A stretch of 64,000 bases of DNA from Pterois miles (GCA_947000775.1 CAMQGK010000110.1:22789501-22853500), one strand, 5' to 3'. Numbered from the stretch's first letter, positions 1 through 12,882 are shown. The notes: a model not told the origin generated them from the letters alone. Program-made: numbers and translations.

Positions 1-357
1 AAGGTGAACCACAAGTGTCAAGGGGGAAGTTTATGCTACATGGTATGGTATAGTCATTAATGGTGACCAATCTGTGTGTCACAACATGTCTCCACCATCG
101 CTCACACCATCTGTTTTTCAGAATTCATTTGGGACCAATTCATGTTGGACCGTTAGCTTTTAATTTACAGGTGATCTCTTCCATGGGAAACTAATACAAT
201 GCATATCTTATATGTTTGAGTTGAAAGAGAAGAGTTCATTTGCATTTCCCCTTAGTGCACAAAAAAAGGAAAATACACAAATTGAGATATGTTTTTTTGC
301 AAATGAAGCCTTAGTTATGTGGAAGAGCAACAGTTGGTTAAATGCTTCAGTAAATAA

Positions 358-405
358 GATAAGATAAGATATTCCTTTATTAGTCCCACAGTGGGGAAAT
401 TTATC
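358..405 (-). repeat. Retroposon 3' tail
   Basis: GATAAGATAAGATATTCCTT and then TATTAGTCCCACAGTGGGGA form the reverse of the tail TCCCCACTGTGGGACTAATA followed by AAGG and (TTATC)n. The body of the element is not recognisable beside it. Confidence 0.6.
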
Positions 406-729
406 TGAGCACATGAACCATGCCTCCCATAGACCATTACCATCGCACATTCCCAACCATCTGACCATTGTGAGAATAATGTAATAACAGCGTACGTATA
501 GCCGATACGTAATAAATTTGCTTGAAAGATGGAACGTCTGGAATAGATAAAAGCTGAACGCGTATTTGGAATACGTTTTTCGTTTGGTGTGTGGTGATAA
601 AGAAAAACTGAAAGATAAGGGCAATAAAGAATATTTATGGTAAATGACGGTTGTTTGAAAATAGAAATGGAAGTATGAAATATGTATGACATGTCTCACT
701 CTTGAAGAAGTAAAACAAATCTCTTGGTT

Positions 730-3400
730 TGTTCATAATGCACTAGATGGAATGGTGGATTAATTTTAGTTGTCCAATTCCTTGCTTGATCGAAATGGTG
801 AGAGGTAGAGGATGAATTTTGATGAAGTGATTTGTTAAAATTCTTGAATGTACACACGAACTACTACAAGTTAGTGAAGAGGTTAAATTGAGAGGTTTAA
901 AGTTACTGCTAAGCTAGCTAACTGTTGGTGCTTTAGATAATTACTACAGTTTGCTGATATTAGGGCCTATTAACCTTGAACTCTGTGGTCGCTGGGCCCA
1001 GAGGTGTTTTGTAGAATTCTCTGAAACCACGCAACTCACTTAATGGGGAAAATTGCTCTCACTCTGCTTTGTTTGTGTGTGGTTGAGATATTTAAAAGTC
1101 GGTGTGTGTGGGAGGCGGGACAGCGAGTTAATTAAATGAAAAGGTGTGAATAACTTTGTATTGCCTTGAACTGAATGGAGTGCTGCTGTGCAATTACTTA
1201 GGAGTTTAAAGAAAAGTATGGCACTTACAATTGTGTAAGATGAAAGATGAAAATACTGAAACAACTTTGTCTGTTATTGGGGATGTGAGGAATGGAAGAG
1301 AAAATGTAGATGACACTTATGATGTGTTAGTGACTAAGGGGGAATAATATTTGTAGAGAGAGAACAAGGATCAGCGTGCTGCACTTTCGACTGTGGCGGA
1401 ATAGGAACATGCTCGGTGAGGATGGAGACAATTACATAAAGGAAAACTGGTAGCTAGGAAGTAACTATCGTGAGTTGTGAAAAGGTGATGAAACAAAGGT
1501 TGGTGAAGAAAACTGAACATAAACTGGGAAGAATACTCTGGATAGTGAGTAGTTTAAGACTATTGGACAGATAAGACGCTACAACTGATAAGGCTACTTG
1601 AAAACAAACCCATTCAAACATTAAAGCAAAGCAGTTAAGTTGTACAGATAGACCTGTGACATGGGTAAATGGAGAGTAAGATGTAGAGCTACGTATGGTA
1701 CACCTGACGATAATAGATGTTAGCAGATACACCTGGTAAGACACTGAAGAGTAAACAAGCACTGAGATTGCAGACACTTGAGGACATTACACTGAGATGG
1801 ACGAAGGATAAGATGATAAGGAAAGGAATTAAAGGAGAGTAAAAAATGGTCAGGTGAAAATAATTAGGTCGCCATTTCCAGAGAGGGTAAAGTGGAGGAG
1901 CGTAGGAAAAAGATGATGTGCTTAGTATTAAAAGGAGGTAACTGGGTCAATTCAAATATGAGGATAATGAATGAAGTCAAGGGGTTTTGAGTGGATGTCC
2001 AGGTGTATATGGAAGAAAAAGCAAGATTGCAAAGGTTCTGTAGTGATTTCCTGAAGAGCAATGTCTACCAAACATCAAACATGCCCACCAAAAGAAGGTT
2101 TTGTTTGAAGATAAGGAATAAAGATTAGGAGAAGGGAAAAAGGAAAAGCATGCGCAGGAAAGAGTAAATCTGTTGGGTAATGAAAGTGTTGGTAGAGTGA
2201 AGAGTGGTATCAAGGTTAAAAAAAATTTTGTTAGGTTTAGTTGTGAAAAGAATAGTGAAAATATGGTCAGTCATTGCAAATGCGAAAGGGTTAGGCAATG
2301 AAGTGTAAAAGAGAGAAGAAAAGAGCGCCAAAGCTCAGCAAAATAGTTAAAGTGCGGATTTAATATGAGGAAGATTGGGTTTTTGAATCATAAATGAAGT
2401 CTTGCTGATGAGTGGAGTTGCAATTGGTGTGAATTGGTTTGGATTTCGTCTGCATTTGGAAGTTTGTGGAGTTTCCACGTATGGAATGATGGGCCCTTAG
2501 AGTTGTCGAGGGGACATGGGAGATTCTTACAGAGGATGGATAGATGGAATATGGTGCCACTCTGTTAAAGAGTCAAGATTCAGTGTTCAGTTTCTTTTCT
2601 CTCACTCTTGGTTAGGGCAGCCTCGTTCTCACCACTGGTTGTTTTTGTGAAGTTTGCCTGTCTTGGTTCTGGCATTTGGAGGCAGGGGAAATTGTTGTTA
2701 GAGGGAAATTTTTTTTTGGCATTAGGAGGCTGAGATGATCGAGTGTCTCTTGGAAATAACTCCCACCTGGCCATCTACTGCATGCCAGGGCTGATGTTGA
2801 AGATGGGCTCTGTCCGGGGGTGTTGAGTGGTTGTCTACATGTCGGCCGTGTCTGATGTTGAAGATGGCCCCTGCTGCACTGAACCCTGCCCTCATGTTCC
2901 CGACAATGACCGTCCCTAGTTTGATGTTGAGTTATCTCGGCCCTTTGCCGCTCCCTCCATGTCAGTCAGCCTCTCCCAAGGCGAATGTTGCCTGTTTCAA
3001 TCAAGCATGCTGTTGGAGTTATCGTGCTAGTTTGTTCCGAATTGCGCCTTCTCCCATTTCAATAGAGAGGGTTGCTGAGAATTTGGAATTGAGAAAAATA
3101 AATGTTAATAGGTTTGAATCTAAGGTGCTGGAGTGGAGTGGTTCAGGTTTAAGAGTGTTTGAAGGAAGTAGATGGATGAAAGTGGATTGTGTTAGTCATG
3201 TGGCTTTGGAGTAAAAATTAAGGCTCTCTGGAAGAAGACTGACCTTTTTTAGTTGGTGTTTTTTCTTTGTTTGTTTTTTCAGGTTGAATATTTAAATTTA
3301 TTGTTTTTTGATGATGTTTGTTTTTAAAAAAGGAATTGTAGTTTTTACGTTTGTTTTTTTCAGTTCAGGGTTTGAAGAGTTAAAATGAGGTTGCTGTTTT
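730..3400. other. Strand-asymmetric decayed region, no intact gene
   Basis: For about 2.5 kb the plus strand is rich in A and G and poor in C. It gives stretches that read like broken coding sequence with many stops. A 127-codon plus frame at 2,831-3,214 and several minus frames cross it, but none has a recognisable domain. It may be an old transposable element. I could not identify it. Confidence 0.4.
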
Positions 3401-3469
3401 TAGGGAAGCAGGTTCTTTTTCCTGTTCCATGGTTTATGTTTATGTTCATTTCTGGGGGTGGTTTCATTT

Positions 3470-4025
3470 GAGAATTGTCTCTAAAGGGATAGTTATATTG
3501 GTTGTTTATTGTTGTGTTTTAATGGTTGTGGGTGAGGAGGCTGGGGTTTTTTTCGTTTCATTTGCATAAAATATTTAGAAAGTTTTTTTTGGTGTTTTCT
3601 TTGAAGTTTTTTTTCGGCAATAGTGGATATTTTGTTTTGGAAAGTTTCGTTTCGTTTCAGGTTTTTTCGTTTTGGGTTTCGTTTTGGTTTCATTTCAAAT
3701 AGGGAAATTTTTCGTTTCGGCTGTTTTCGTTTCGGCTGTTTTACATTATTGGCTTCTACACACCTTTACTGCTCATTTTACATTTCTGAGACCTTTATGT
3801 TTGCGTGTGTGGATGTGTGATACATGCTGTAAAGCCACAGTGTTTGGGGTGAATCACACACCTTTGACCTTTGACCTATAGGTGTCAGCAAGCAAAGCAA
3901 CATAGAACAATAGGGAACTTTGCGTCTCTGTAAAGAAGCTACAGACCAGGAAGTCTGTGTGAGTTTGTGTGTGTATAAAATACAAAAAAAATTATAAATT
4001 GATTTTTTTTTTTTTTTTTTTTTTG
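3470..4025. repeat. T-rich tract with TTTCG repeats and a poly-T run
   Basis: TTTCGTTTCG-type motifs recur from about 3,550 to 3,745, and a run of T spans about 4,003-4,024. A perfect DR1 motif lies between them at 3,865-3,877. The short frames here are compositional. Confidence 0.5.
3865..3877 (-). promoter_or_regulatory. Perfect DR1 nuclear-receptor motif
   Basis: TGACCTTTGACCT is the reverse of AGGTCAAAGGTCA, the consensus bound by PPAR/RXR, HNF4 and related receptors. No gene lies within 25 kb, so function is doubtful. Confidence 0.4.
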
Positions 4026-5184
4026 GGATGTTATATTAGATACCAGAGATATACAGTCATCATCTATTGATCAGTGTTTTGATATGACTGAATGTCCGGC
4101 CACTGGGTGGCCTTGCTTGCCCTGCATACGTCCCTGTTGGAGTCTGTGTAGCAGTGAAGAGAGAAGAGCTACTGAGGAATCTTAAGCACAGTGCAGCCAG
4201 TTTGTGGACGTACTGTTTGCAAACGTGGTGGGTTAAATGTTAAATAACGCACTCTCAGGGCAAGAACAGCAAACATGCCCCATGTAGTGTGCATTGCTTA
4301 AGTGCCAAGTAGTTGTGTCTCTTCTGACCAGAACAAAGAAGCATATAAAAGTATTAACAACCAGTCTACATGTATATTGTCACTGTTGGTGATGACTTTG
4401 CATGTGTCATGTTTTTTATGTTGAGACATTTTTTATCATCCTATCGGCTTGTAACCCTAGAAAGAAAATAATTACCCAGCTAAAGCATAGTTATTATTCT
4501 CATCTCATAAACAGTTAACACTTGCAATATGCTGTAAAGAAAATGCATTTAAGTGTTGTAGCAGCTGATTTAGGTTATAGCACCATCTGCTGGAGAGTAT
4601 AGTTCAACAATTACAGATGGATTGATTTAATTCACAGGTATTTGAAGTTACACTTTTTACTCCAACATGCCTTATACTTAATACAAGTAAAAGGAGCACT
4701 TTACACCTATTAGATAAGAAAAACAACCTTTAGCCGAGTATATATTTGCAGTATACCTTACTGTTCCTGTAAAATGGGATAATATAATTGTGTAATTCAT
4801 TTTTATAATCAATCATATAATGTTCTGAATTTCTTGACCAGAACTGTTTTATCAGACTGAATTATGTTTTAACTCTTTTTTTATTTTTGTATAAAAATAA
4901 ACAAAGAAGCAACCCAAATAAAATAAATAAATGAAACAAACTAAGCGTCAGTAGATTCTAAAACTAGTGTAGGTGATGCACAGATAAATGAAGACATATT
5001 GTGTCCAGGACTTTAGATATTCATTCATTCATTATGATGGCCTCAGTTAAGTTGAAGAATGGCATTATAATTGCAAACAAATATAATTATTTGGAATAAT
5101 TTAATGTTTTTCAAGCACAAAGCCAAGCTTTTCCTTTTGAGAGTTAATATTGGTGGATGGTGGATTAGTTATAGTACGCCAAAA
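4026..5184. other. Gene-free stretch
   Basis: AT-rich sequence with no supported coding frame, RNA gene or recognisable repeat. Confidence 0.5.
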
Positions 5185-5480
5185 TAAGAATATTACAAAT
5201 TTATGACACAGAATAGAGTAAAACATAAAGGATACATCCAGGTAAAATCAACTCAAGTAGGCTTACTATACTTAAGTACAGTTTTGGGGTACTTGCACTT
5301 AGCACTTCCATTTTAAGTAACTTATAATCACTCACTTCATTTCAGAAGAAAATATTGTACAAGTTACTCCACTACATTTATTTGACATTTACTGTATAGT
5401 TACTAGTTACTTTTAACAATGTAACAAGTAACTAATAACTATTCAGTCATATGTCACATTTACATAAACAGTCTTAACAA
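5185..5480 (+). repeat. Dispersed repeat (shared with 14,600-14,925 and 11,640-11,710)
   Basis: AAATATTGTACAAGTTACTCC, CACTACATTTATTTGA and GTTACTAGTTACTTTT recur at 14,655-14,725. The stretch TTTATGACACAGAATAGAG with CATCCAGGTAA recurs in altered form at 11,660-11,705. The type is not identified. Confidence 0.5.
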
Positions 5481-6689
5481 ACAAACATGATATATGTGAT
5501 ATGATTCAGTAATATACAGAGTATCTAAGGGTACATTACAATACTCGTCTCTTATTTGACATTTCCTTGAACCAGAGGTCGTCCTGTTCCGCCATCTTGA
5601 AGGCCATCTCAAAGCTCTTATTTTTGCGCGGAGAAGCGAGGAAGGATCTTTGAGGAGCCATGCGTGAGATTACACTAGGGCAGCCTTCACCTTCTTTTAC
5701 CGAACAACATGTTCACGTGTTGAATATCAGTTAGTGATTGAATGCTGCAGCTGATCGGACTGATCTGATACAACTCAACATCCCTGGAGTTTCATACCAG
5801 ATTAAACTCACTCAAGTGTATCGCTCCAAAGTTTTATACTGTTTTCTGATTCACCATCTAGTTAAAAACATGTTAATTGAAGGTCTGAGCAACAAACAGA
5901 CCACACACAACTTTCTTCTTTAAATAGGAGGATTTTTCTTTCATGATCTATTATTGCCCCCATTAACATTTATTATGAGTAAAATTAAAGTCAGCGAGAG
6001 AGAGAGAGAGACAACAACAAACACTTTCTACACTATCCATAATCATTTCCATTCAGTCACATGCGAGGCTGATAATTCCTCAGCACTGGGTTTGAGTCAC
6101 TTGATTACATTTTCCACTGAAACATTTAGCCTACTGAATCATTTCCAGCATTCAAAAGACACCATAATCATATTCTGGGTTACTAAATAATGAAATCACA
6201 ATCAGAATATCAATAAATACAGATGCAAATAATGATTAAATAATATAACAACATTTCACCTGTAGAAATGGTTCCTGAGCCTCTAAGCAGGACACAGTAC
6301 ACGGTATAATTACAGACTGCAGCTGTCATTCATGCACAGTTGTTCAACAGGTAACAGGCTACTGAGAGAAAACTCTGCTGACAGTGACTGCGCCTTTATT
6401 AGTACAGTGCAAACACAAAAAAGTCTTTACCACTGTTAAAGCTGATCCATGTTCACGAGGACCGGACGTTACTTCATGTGACGCTACAGATGAAAGGACG
6501 TATCATTTCTCTAAAAACATAATTAATTGTGTCATCCATCCTTGTATGTTTTCCTGGCATCTCTCCATGCACGACCATTGGGAAGGACTAAATTGCCAGG
6601 AAAAGACGCAAGTGAGGTAAACATGGATGCAATTAAGAGACTTGGGATGCACCCTAAAACTACCCACAAATGAGCTACAGCATTAAAAT
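5481..6689. other. Gene-free stretch
   Basis: Short frames of 60-80 codons occur but have no recognisable domain or splice context. A small (GA)n run lies near 5,996-6,012. Confidence 0.45.
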
Positions 6690-7334
6690 CAAATGCATTG
6701 TTTTTTCAAGTAGCACATTTCTAAACAACCGTACTCCACCAAAGTTGCAGAGCAATGACAAAGAAAAAAGCACAAAAAATTAACAATAAAATACAAATCA
6801 CAATAATAACAATAAATAGTAAGAATAAAGTATATAGTAAATATAAAGGCAATGTTATGACTAAAAACAGTGGAAAAACTTGAATAAAGTAAACAAAAAA
6901 AACAACAAAAACCAAAAAACAAGTGCAACCAAATGCTATTGAAAACATACATGTTTTGAGATTTTGCTTAAAAGTGTCAATAGTGAAAAGAACGTGTGAA
7001 AAGATTGTTCCATAGCTTTAGTGTTGCCACTGCCCAGGCATGAGCTCCCCTTCCCACCAGCCTTGATCGTGGAGCAGGTAAAAGCAATTGTTCTGCAGAT
7101 CTAAGAAGCCTGGGGTTAGTGGATGGGCAAATAAGTTATGAAATGCTAGGCCATGTATTGCTTTAAAAGCGAATAAATCTTAAAGTTAATCCTGTGTTTG
7201 ATGGGTAGCCAGTGTAAGGAAGCTTGCACCGGTCTAACGCTGTCTCTCTTTCTGGTGCCAGTTAATAGCAGTTTACACCCGCTGACACCTACTGTTGAGT
7301 GAGAGGATGACTTAAGCTTGGCAATGTTCCTTAG

Positions 7335-7645
7335 TTAAAAATAGCAGCTCTTTACTACAGTCTTAGTTTGCTTATCAAATTTCAAGTTGGAGTGAAAAAT
7401 GACCCCAGCGCTCCTGGCATGGTCCTTGAGGTTTGCTGTCAGTGAGCCTAAGTGGCTACCTATAATTCCTGAGGTTTTTCGGGGACCAAAGGCAAACACT
7501 TCTGTCTTGTTGTCATTCAACTGGAGGAAGTTTTTGACCATCCAAGTTTTCGCTTCCTCACAGCTAGTAAGGGCAGATATGATGGCTGTGAATCACCTGG
7601 AAGCAGTGGGAGGTAAATTTGAGTGTCATCTACATAACAATTGAA
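7335..7645 (-). pseudogene. LINE reverse transcriptase remnant (YVDD region)
   Basis: On the minus strand CYVDDTQIYLPLLPGDS spans about 7,645-7,590, with YVDD as the RT catalytic box. After a break comes NFLQLNDNKTEVFAFGP and then GVIFHSNLKFDKQTKTVVKS, the thumb-proximal part of L2-like reverse transcriptases. Stops in the joining region make it a relic. Confidence 0.78.
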
Positions 7646-9276
7646 GGACACAGTGTACCTAAAGGGTACATTAGGTACAAGTATAAATAGAATACAAGAC
7701 AGGCACTAAATTCAACAGGGTACTCCACATGTGATAGAGGCAATACAGAAAGAGAGCTTGCCAATATTAACAGAAAAACTCCTGTCGGTTCAGTAGGAGG
7801 CAAACCACATTAGTGCATTGTCTACAATGCCAACCTGCTCGTCAAAGACTGAGGTCTAAAAGAATTAAAATAACACATTTGCCACAGTCTAAAGATAAAA
7901 GCAGGTAATTTAAAACTTTGAGGAGACCAGACTCGCTGTAGTCAACCCTAAAGCTCTGTTGGAATTTTTGTGAAGAGACATTTTTCAAGTACCTTTGACA
8001 GAAATGGGAGCTTGGAGTGGAAATTGCTTAGCACTGACTTGTCACGGTTGACTGGGACATAGGCTGAAAGTCACAGAGGATGACAGAGCAGGCAGACATC
8101 AGAGAGGGATCATAGCTGGGTGTTGAGATACTGGACCGTGTGGAATTGATTTTTGTTGAGAAGAATTTAAAAAAAAGTCGTCACAGATGGTTGTGGTTAG
8201 ACGAGGACATGAAGCTGCAGCAGGGTGGAGAACTGAATTAACTGTGTTGAACAGAACTTTGGGACTGTGAGATTTTCTGGTGATAATGGAGGCAAAATAT
8301 TTTGCTCTTGCAGATTTTCACATGTTGCTAACAGTCCACCAAACAGCCCTCCAGAATTTTAAATGAGACCTGGAGTCTATTTTATTACATTTTTCAGTTA
8401 TTTCAACATAGTTTCCTTAGAGCACAGGTTTCAGTACTGAGCCATGGCTGAATTTTGTCTGTAGTTTTTGGGGTAACAGAGGGGCAACATAATCTAAAGC
8501 AATTGGTCTGTGTTTAACTGAAAGGGGTGGGTATTAATACTACTGAACAAAGAGACCTGTAGGCATCTGAGAAGTTAGTTGCAGTAGAAGTGTTGGAGCA
8601 GGAGTAACAGACAGGTAATAGAGGACTGAGGACAACTTTATGCAAGTTGGAGAACAAAATGCATTGATGGTCTGAGACACCCAGGTCCTCGACCTACTAA
8701 ATCCACTGTGTGGCTTCGGTTGTGACTTGGGCTATTAAAAGAGTCTGTAGCCCCAAGAAATTGAGCCACACTAGCATTGGATTGGCTGTCCACTTGAAAA
8801 TTAAAAACCCCAGAAATTAATTAATTAAGTCATAATCTGGGGACATCATTCTAAGAGCTTCAGTCAGGCTTCAGTAATGAGTAAGGAACAGGAAATATAA
8901 GGTGGAGGAAACAAACTTGGTCTTTTTTGAGAGGGACCTTACATTTAGGAGGACCAGATTACACTTGCAGTTGATTGACTGGTGATGGGTCAGTTGTGGA
9001 TTTTATGCAGATGAGATTGTTTGTGTTTACTGCTTTAAAAGTGCTATTTTAACGGTAAACCCTATGAGCAACAATTGTCTGAATAGATAGACAAATCAAT
9101 GGTGGGGTTGATGCCAAGGGAAGACAGTAGGGGGTGCTGGCTTTGTTAACAGTGGGCTGAGATGACACCAGAGAAGAAGAGGGGGATTCAGGTATGTGTG
9201 TTTCCAATGTTAACAGTCAGTTGCATGGAAAGGACTGCATTGCGTGCTGTATGCTAGCGGCTAGTATTCCCGGGCC

Positions 9277-9590
9277 TCAATTGTTTGGGTGAATCCCATC
9301 ATTCTTTAAGAATGAGAAAGAATCCCAAAACAGATTAAAATTTTCTGCCCTACAGGCAGACTGAAGCCAGGTGTTGAGGTAAAGGACTCTACTGAAATCT
9401 GTTTTGGTCAGCTCCGATTGCTGGCGGATCACGCCATTTGTGCCCACACGAATGACAAGGGAGTTTGGCAGGGAATGCAATAGATCCTGGAGCTTTTTCC
9501 TGTGACAGGAGCCACGGCACCAGGGACACAAAATGTGGCTGCATTGAAGAAATGTACCCCTCCAATAACAGAACTATTAATGTAGTAGGG
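9277..9590 (-). pseudogene. LINE ORF1 SGNH-hydrolase-like remnant
   Basis: In adjoining frames the minus strand reads IGGVHFFNAATFCVPGA, then LPNSLVIRVGTN, then NTWLQSACRAENF and KNDGIHPNN. This is the order of the esterase-like domain found in ORF1 of many CR1/L2 LINEs (GTND block and D-x-x-HP block). The Asp of GTND is replaced here and a stop interrupts the frame, so it is not functional. Confidence 0.72.
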
Positions 9591-10639
9591 ATGAACAGTG
9601 GACAAAGGGATGCAGGCTGAGTTGTGTCAGGACAGGACAGGACATGTTCAGTGATGACGGGATGCAACAGCCCGGGGAGCTGAGAGTTAATGATGTAATG
9701 GGGTCCGTTTCGGCTAGATGGTCCACAGCTTGTTCTGGGCAAGGAAGGCCTCCAGACCATCTGATCACAGCCTCCTTCAGCATCCAGCAATGGGAGGAGG
9801 GGTAGCCACCCTGGCGTATGTTCAGCTGTCCCGTGATGGACCGAGAAGCTGTTCATTGACAGGCTGGATGGTAGGTGACCGCGGGGGCATCTACTGGATG
9901 GATCTCTGCCTCATCAGGGGGAATCATAACACAGTTTGAGAGAGGAAGGTAATGTGATCTAGCCACTACCGAGTCTCTCTTACCACCACAGACCACTTCA
10001 GTCCAGGTTGGCTGAGACAAGTGGGAGGTCCAACATGGTGTGGAACTCAACAGGGTCCTTGGGTGTGGCTACTGTGCGAACCCATGCAGCAGCTGGCTCG
10101 GGTGGAACTGGCACCAGTGAAGAGGCGGCATCCAGGTCCACAGACTCAGCAACAACAGCACTGGTACCAGCATTGATCAACACAAGCCATGGAAGGGTGT
10201 CAGCAGAGTCAGAGATGACGTCTTTAGAAATTCAGAGGGAGGGTTGTTGGGAAACCAAGAGTAGACGACTGCATACCAATATGTTTAGTCTGGGCCGAAG
10301 GTACTGATGTATAGCCTTCGATCAGCTTTTGCTTTTCCCGGATTTCTGTCTCCAGGTGGTGGATACTGTCCTTCATTTGTGAGTATACAAGTTTACAGTT
10401 TGCATTTTTTTTTAAGTTTAAAGGTGTATTGCTGGTTGTTGTTGCATGTTTGTAGAACCGCAGCAAATCACTCTATTTAATGATCCAAACATCTGATGGC
10501 TAAAATCAATTAACATGACTTTAGACATTTAAAAATAACAAAGATTTTAAAAGTGCGACATGAAATTATAGCTTAAAACTGGATAAAATGTCAATTTGTG
10601 AAAGACGTTGCTGTCAGACAAAGGTTTTTACTTAATTAA

Positions 10640-11555
10640 GGGATCTGAGTACTTTTTCTACCACTAGATGAAACAATCAAAACAATAATGTCACATCAAT
10701 AAATTCCTGCAAGACTGAAGTTAAAAGGATAAGCTGAAGTAGTGTGATCAAGTCTGGCTTTGAGTACTGAAGAGTTGAAAAGGAACTTGCTAGCAGAACA
10801 AAAACTAAATGGAAAAACAGTGTCGGAGCTGAGGCACTGGTAAAACTTTTTTTAAAATTAAATCTCTGGAGTGGCCAAAAGTGGAAACACTTGTCTTGGT
10901 TGTCAGTACTCTGTTTACAGAATTATACACAACTGCAAGATGACATTTTAGGCAGTTAAAAAAAGGCTTTATGGGGGTCAAGGCACAACAATATAGAATT
11001 ATGTCTATATCTGTTACCATTACAAAAAAGCAAAACATCTGTGGCATTTTAGCCATGCTAGTAGCTCAGATATACAAATGATGATGTTGGTCGGCCCAAT
11101 ACTTTCAGACTGAAATGAGCCTACTGACTTTGGTGATCCTGACTGATACTTTTCCTCCAGAGCCACCATGAGGTTGAAATCTGTAGTTTTGAGTTAAATG
11201 TTCCTGGTTCCTGCAACTATTGGGTAAATTATCATGTAACTTGGTTCAGATATCCACTGTCATCATGAACATGTTAGCATGCTGACTTTAGCTTTTACCT
11301 TAAAACACCGCTGTGCATGATAGCAGCCCCACAGAGCTGTTAGCGTAGCTGTAGAGTCTTGTTTGAATTTGTCTATTAAAGGTCACAAAACCATTTATGT
11401 TTCATATAAAAGGCTTATTTACCAACACTTTTAATGTGAATGAAGTGTCTTGTGAATGTGTAACTAAATCCAAATGCCTTCTGGTATCCTTGTGTCTGGT
11501 CATGGAGCAGAGTGAGGAGCCAACATTCCTGACGACTAAAGTAGGCGACTATAAC
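10640..11555 (+). repeat. Direct duplication, copy 1
   Basis: This block matches 14,925-15,840 in order and orientation. Shared strings include GAACTTGCTAGCAGAACAAA (against GGACTTGCTGGCAGAACAAA), AAATGGAAAAACAGT, AATCTCTGGAGTGG, GAGCCACCATGAGGTTGAAA, ATGTTAGCATGCTGACTTTA and AAATGCCTTCTGGTATCCTT. No coding region is supported. Confidence 0.75.
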
Positions 11556-12084
11556 TTTTTTGTTTAGTTAATACAACACCGTGCCAAGCCTGTTCTTCTG
11601 AGATGGATGATAAAGACAGAGGGTAGATTACTTTTAAAACATTAAAATAAAGAAATTACACCTTTATGACACAAAATAAACTATAAAGAATACATTCAGG
11701 TAACCCCGTCACTCTACTCAGCCGCTGGGAAATAAGACACGGGAAACATTCGTCAGTCTTGAGGAGCTTCACCATTTCTTCTCTACTTGATCACTTGTTC
11801 CCTCATATCCTCATACACCTTCGCTGCAGATGTCTTTCTCTCTCTTGCTTCACCACTCACTTCCCATGAAAAAGCACACTTTATGTCATGTGGCCTATGT
11901 CGCCTGTGAGAGCTTGCAAAGAATATATTATGCTTATCATACAATTCTATGCCGCTTTACGGAAGCGCTGTGTCCTTAAACTACATGTCCCACAATGCAT
12001 CTCAATTTTGTTAAATGCGCACTGATGCGTCTCAATATCACTGGTTTCCTGCTGCGGTGCTCTAGCGAGTGATGGGGTCTTAAA

Positions 12085-12390
12085 AAATTATGAATAGTCC
12101 CAAAATGTCTAAATAAAAAAAGTTGATGTAGAGGTAAGGAAATTTAATGATAGATGGAAAGTGAATACATATTTGTGCTTAATGGAGACAAGCCGGTATG
12201 TCTTCTTTGCCACGAGGCGGTGGCATTGCCCAAGGAATACAATTTATGGCGGCACTTTGACACCAAACACGGAGCTAGATATGCTACACCACTATCGCCT
12301 ACCACACATGATCTCAGCAGATCAGCTTTTGGAAAACAAACAATTTATACGCCACAGACTGAACGTTAGATCAGCGCACATTGATTTGTT
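12085..12390 (+). pseudogene. BED zinc-finger fragment of hAT-type transposase
   Basis: The frame from 12,154 reads ESEYIFVLNGDKPVCLLC, then HEAVALPKEYNLWRHFDTKH. The Cys-X2-Cys and His-X4-His pairs are those of a BED finger of the kind found in hAT transposases and domesticated SCAND3/ZBED/GTF2IRD2-like proteins. Just upstream, KFNDRWK is readable in a different frame, so a frameshift lies near 12,155. Similarity ends soon after TKHGARY and no hAT catalytic core follows. It is a dead fragment, not a gene. Confidence 0.72.
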
Positions 12391-12590
12391 GTACTATCGT
12401 TCTGCAAAGTTAAACAAAGTTAATGTAATAAATTATGTTTGATAATATTTGTGTGATGGTAAAAAAGACCTTTATTATTCACTTGAGAATTATTTTGATT
12501 TTTGATGGATGAGTAATGATGAGGGTTTCTTAATCTCATAAATTCATGGGATTTATGTTATAATAATGTGTGTCTATGTGTATGCATATA

Positions 12591-12800
12591 CACTCCTGAT
12601 CAAAATCTTAAGACCAGTTAAAAAATTGCAAGAATTTGCATTTTGCACTGTTGTATCTTAAGAAGGTTCTAAGTAGAGTTTCAAAATGCAAAAAGAAGAA
12701 ATGGGAACAAAAGACCAAATGTTTTGAGCAGGCAATTTATTGAAAAGAACAATTTAACTGAAATAGGCTGTTCATCAGCTGATCAAAAGTTTAAGACCAC
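12591..12800 (+). repeat. Left terminal inverted repeat of Tc1 element
   Basis: It begins CACTCCTGATCAAAATC and is matched, inverted, by 13,931-14,140 with only scattered mismatches. TA precedes it at 12,589-12,590. Confidence 0.93.
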
Positions 12801-12882
12801 ATCCTTTAAAAGCCCAAATCTGTGCAAAAATTTGGATTCCATGTCATTTTCTGTCAAGTAATCACACTGTCAAGACCTCTTG

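Larger units (their letters stand above)
6690..10470 (-). mobile_element. L2-type LINE retrotransposon, decayed
   Basis: Read on the minus strand from about 10,470 down, the remains appear in the order expected for a non-LTR element. A charged, coiled-coil-like ORF1 start lies at 10,466-10,224. An SGNH/GDSL-esterase-like ORF1 segment (VIRVGTN, then GIHPN) lies at about 9,580-9,277. Endonuclease remains (FNFQVD, then HTVDLV) lie near 8,820-8,680. Reverse transcriptase remains include KLPFLSKVLEK near 8,000 and the catalytic YVDD followed by TQIYLPL near 7,640-7,600. RT C-terminal sequence (NFLQLNDNKTEV, GVIFHSNLKFDKQ) lies at 7,541-7,335. Many stops and shifts break it, and the RT looks shortened. 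The clade call rests on recalled L2/CR1 motifs. Confidence 0.82.

Noticed and set aside
2831..3214. 127-codon plus-strand frame
   Set aside because: No recognisable domain, no splice or promoter context, and it lies in compositionally skewed, decayed sequence.
9389..9856. 155-codon minus-strand frame
   Set aside because: Part of the decayed LINE ORF1 region, and out of frame with the esterase-like segment for most of its length.
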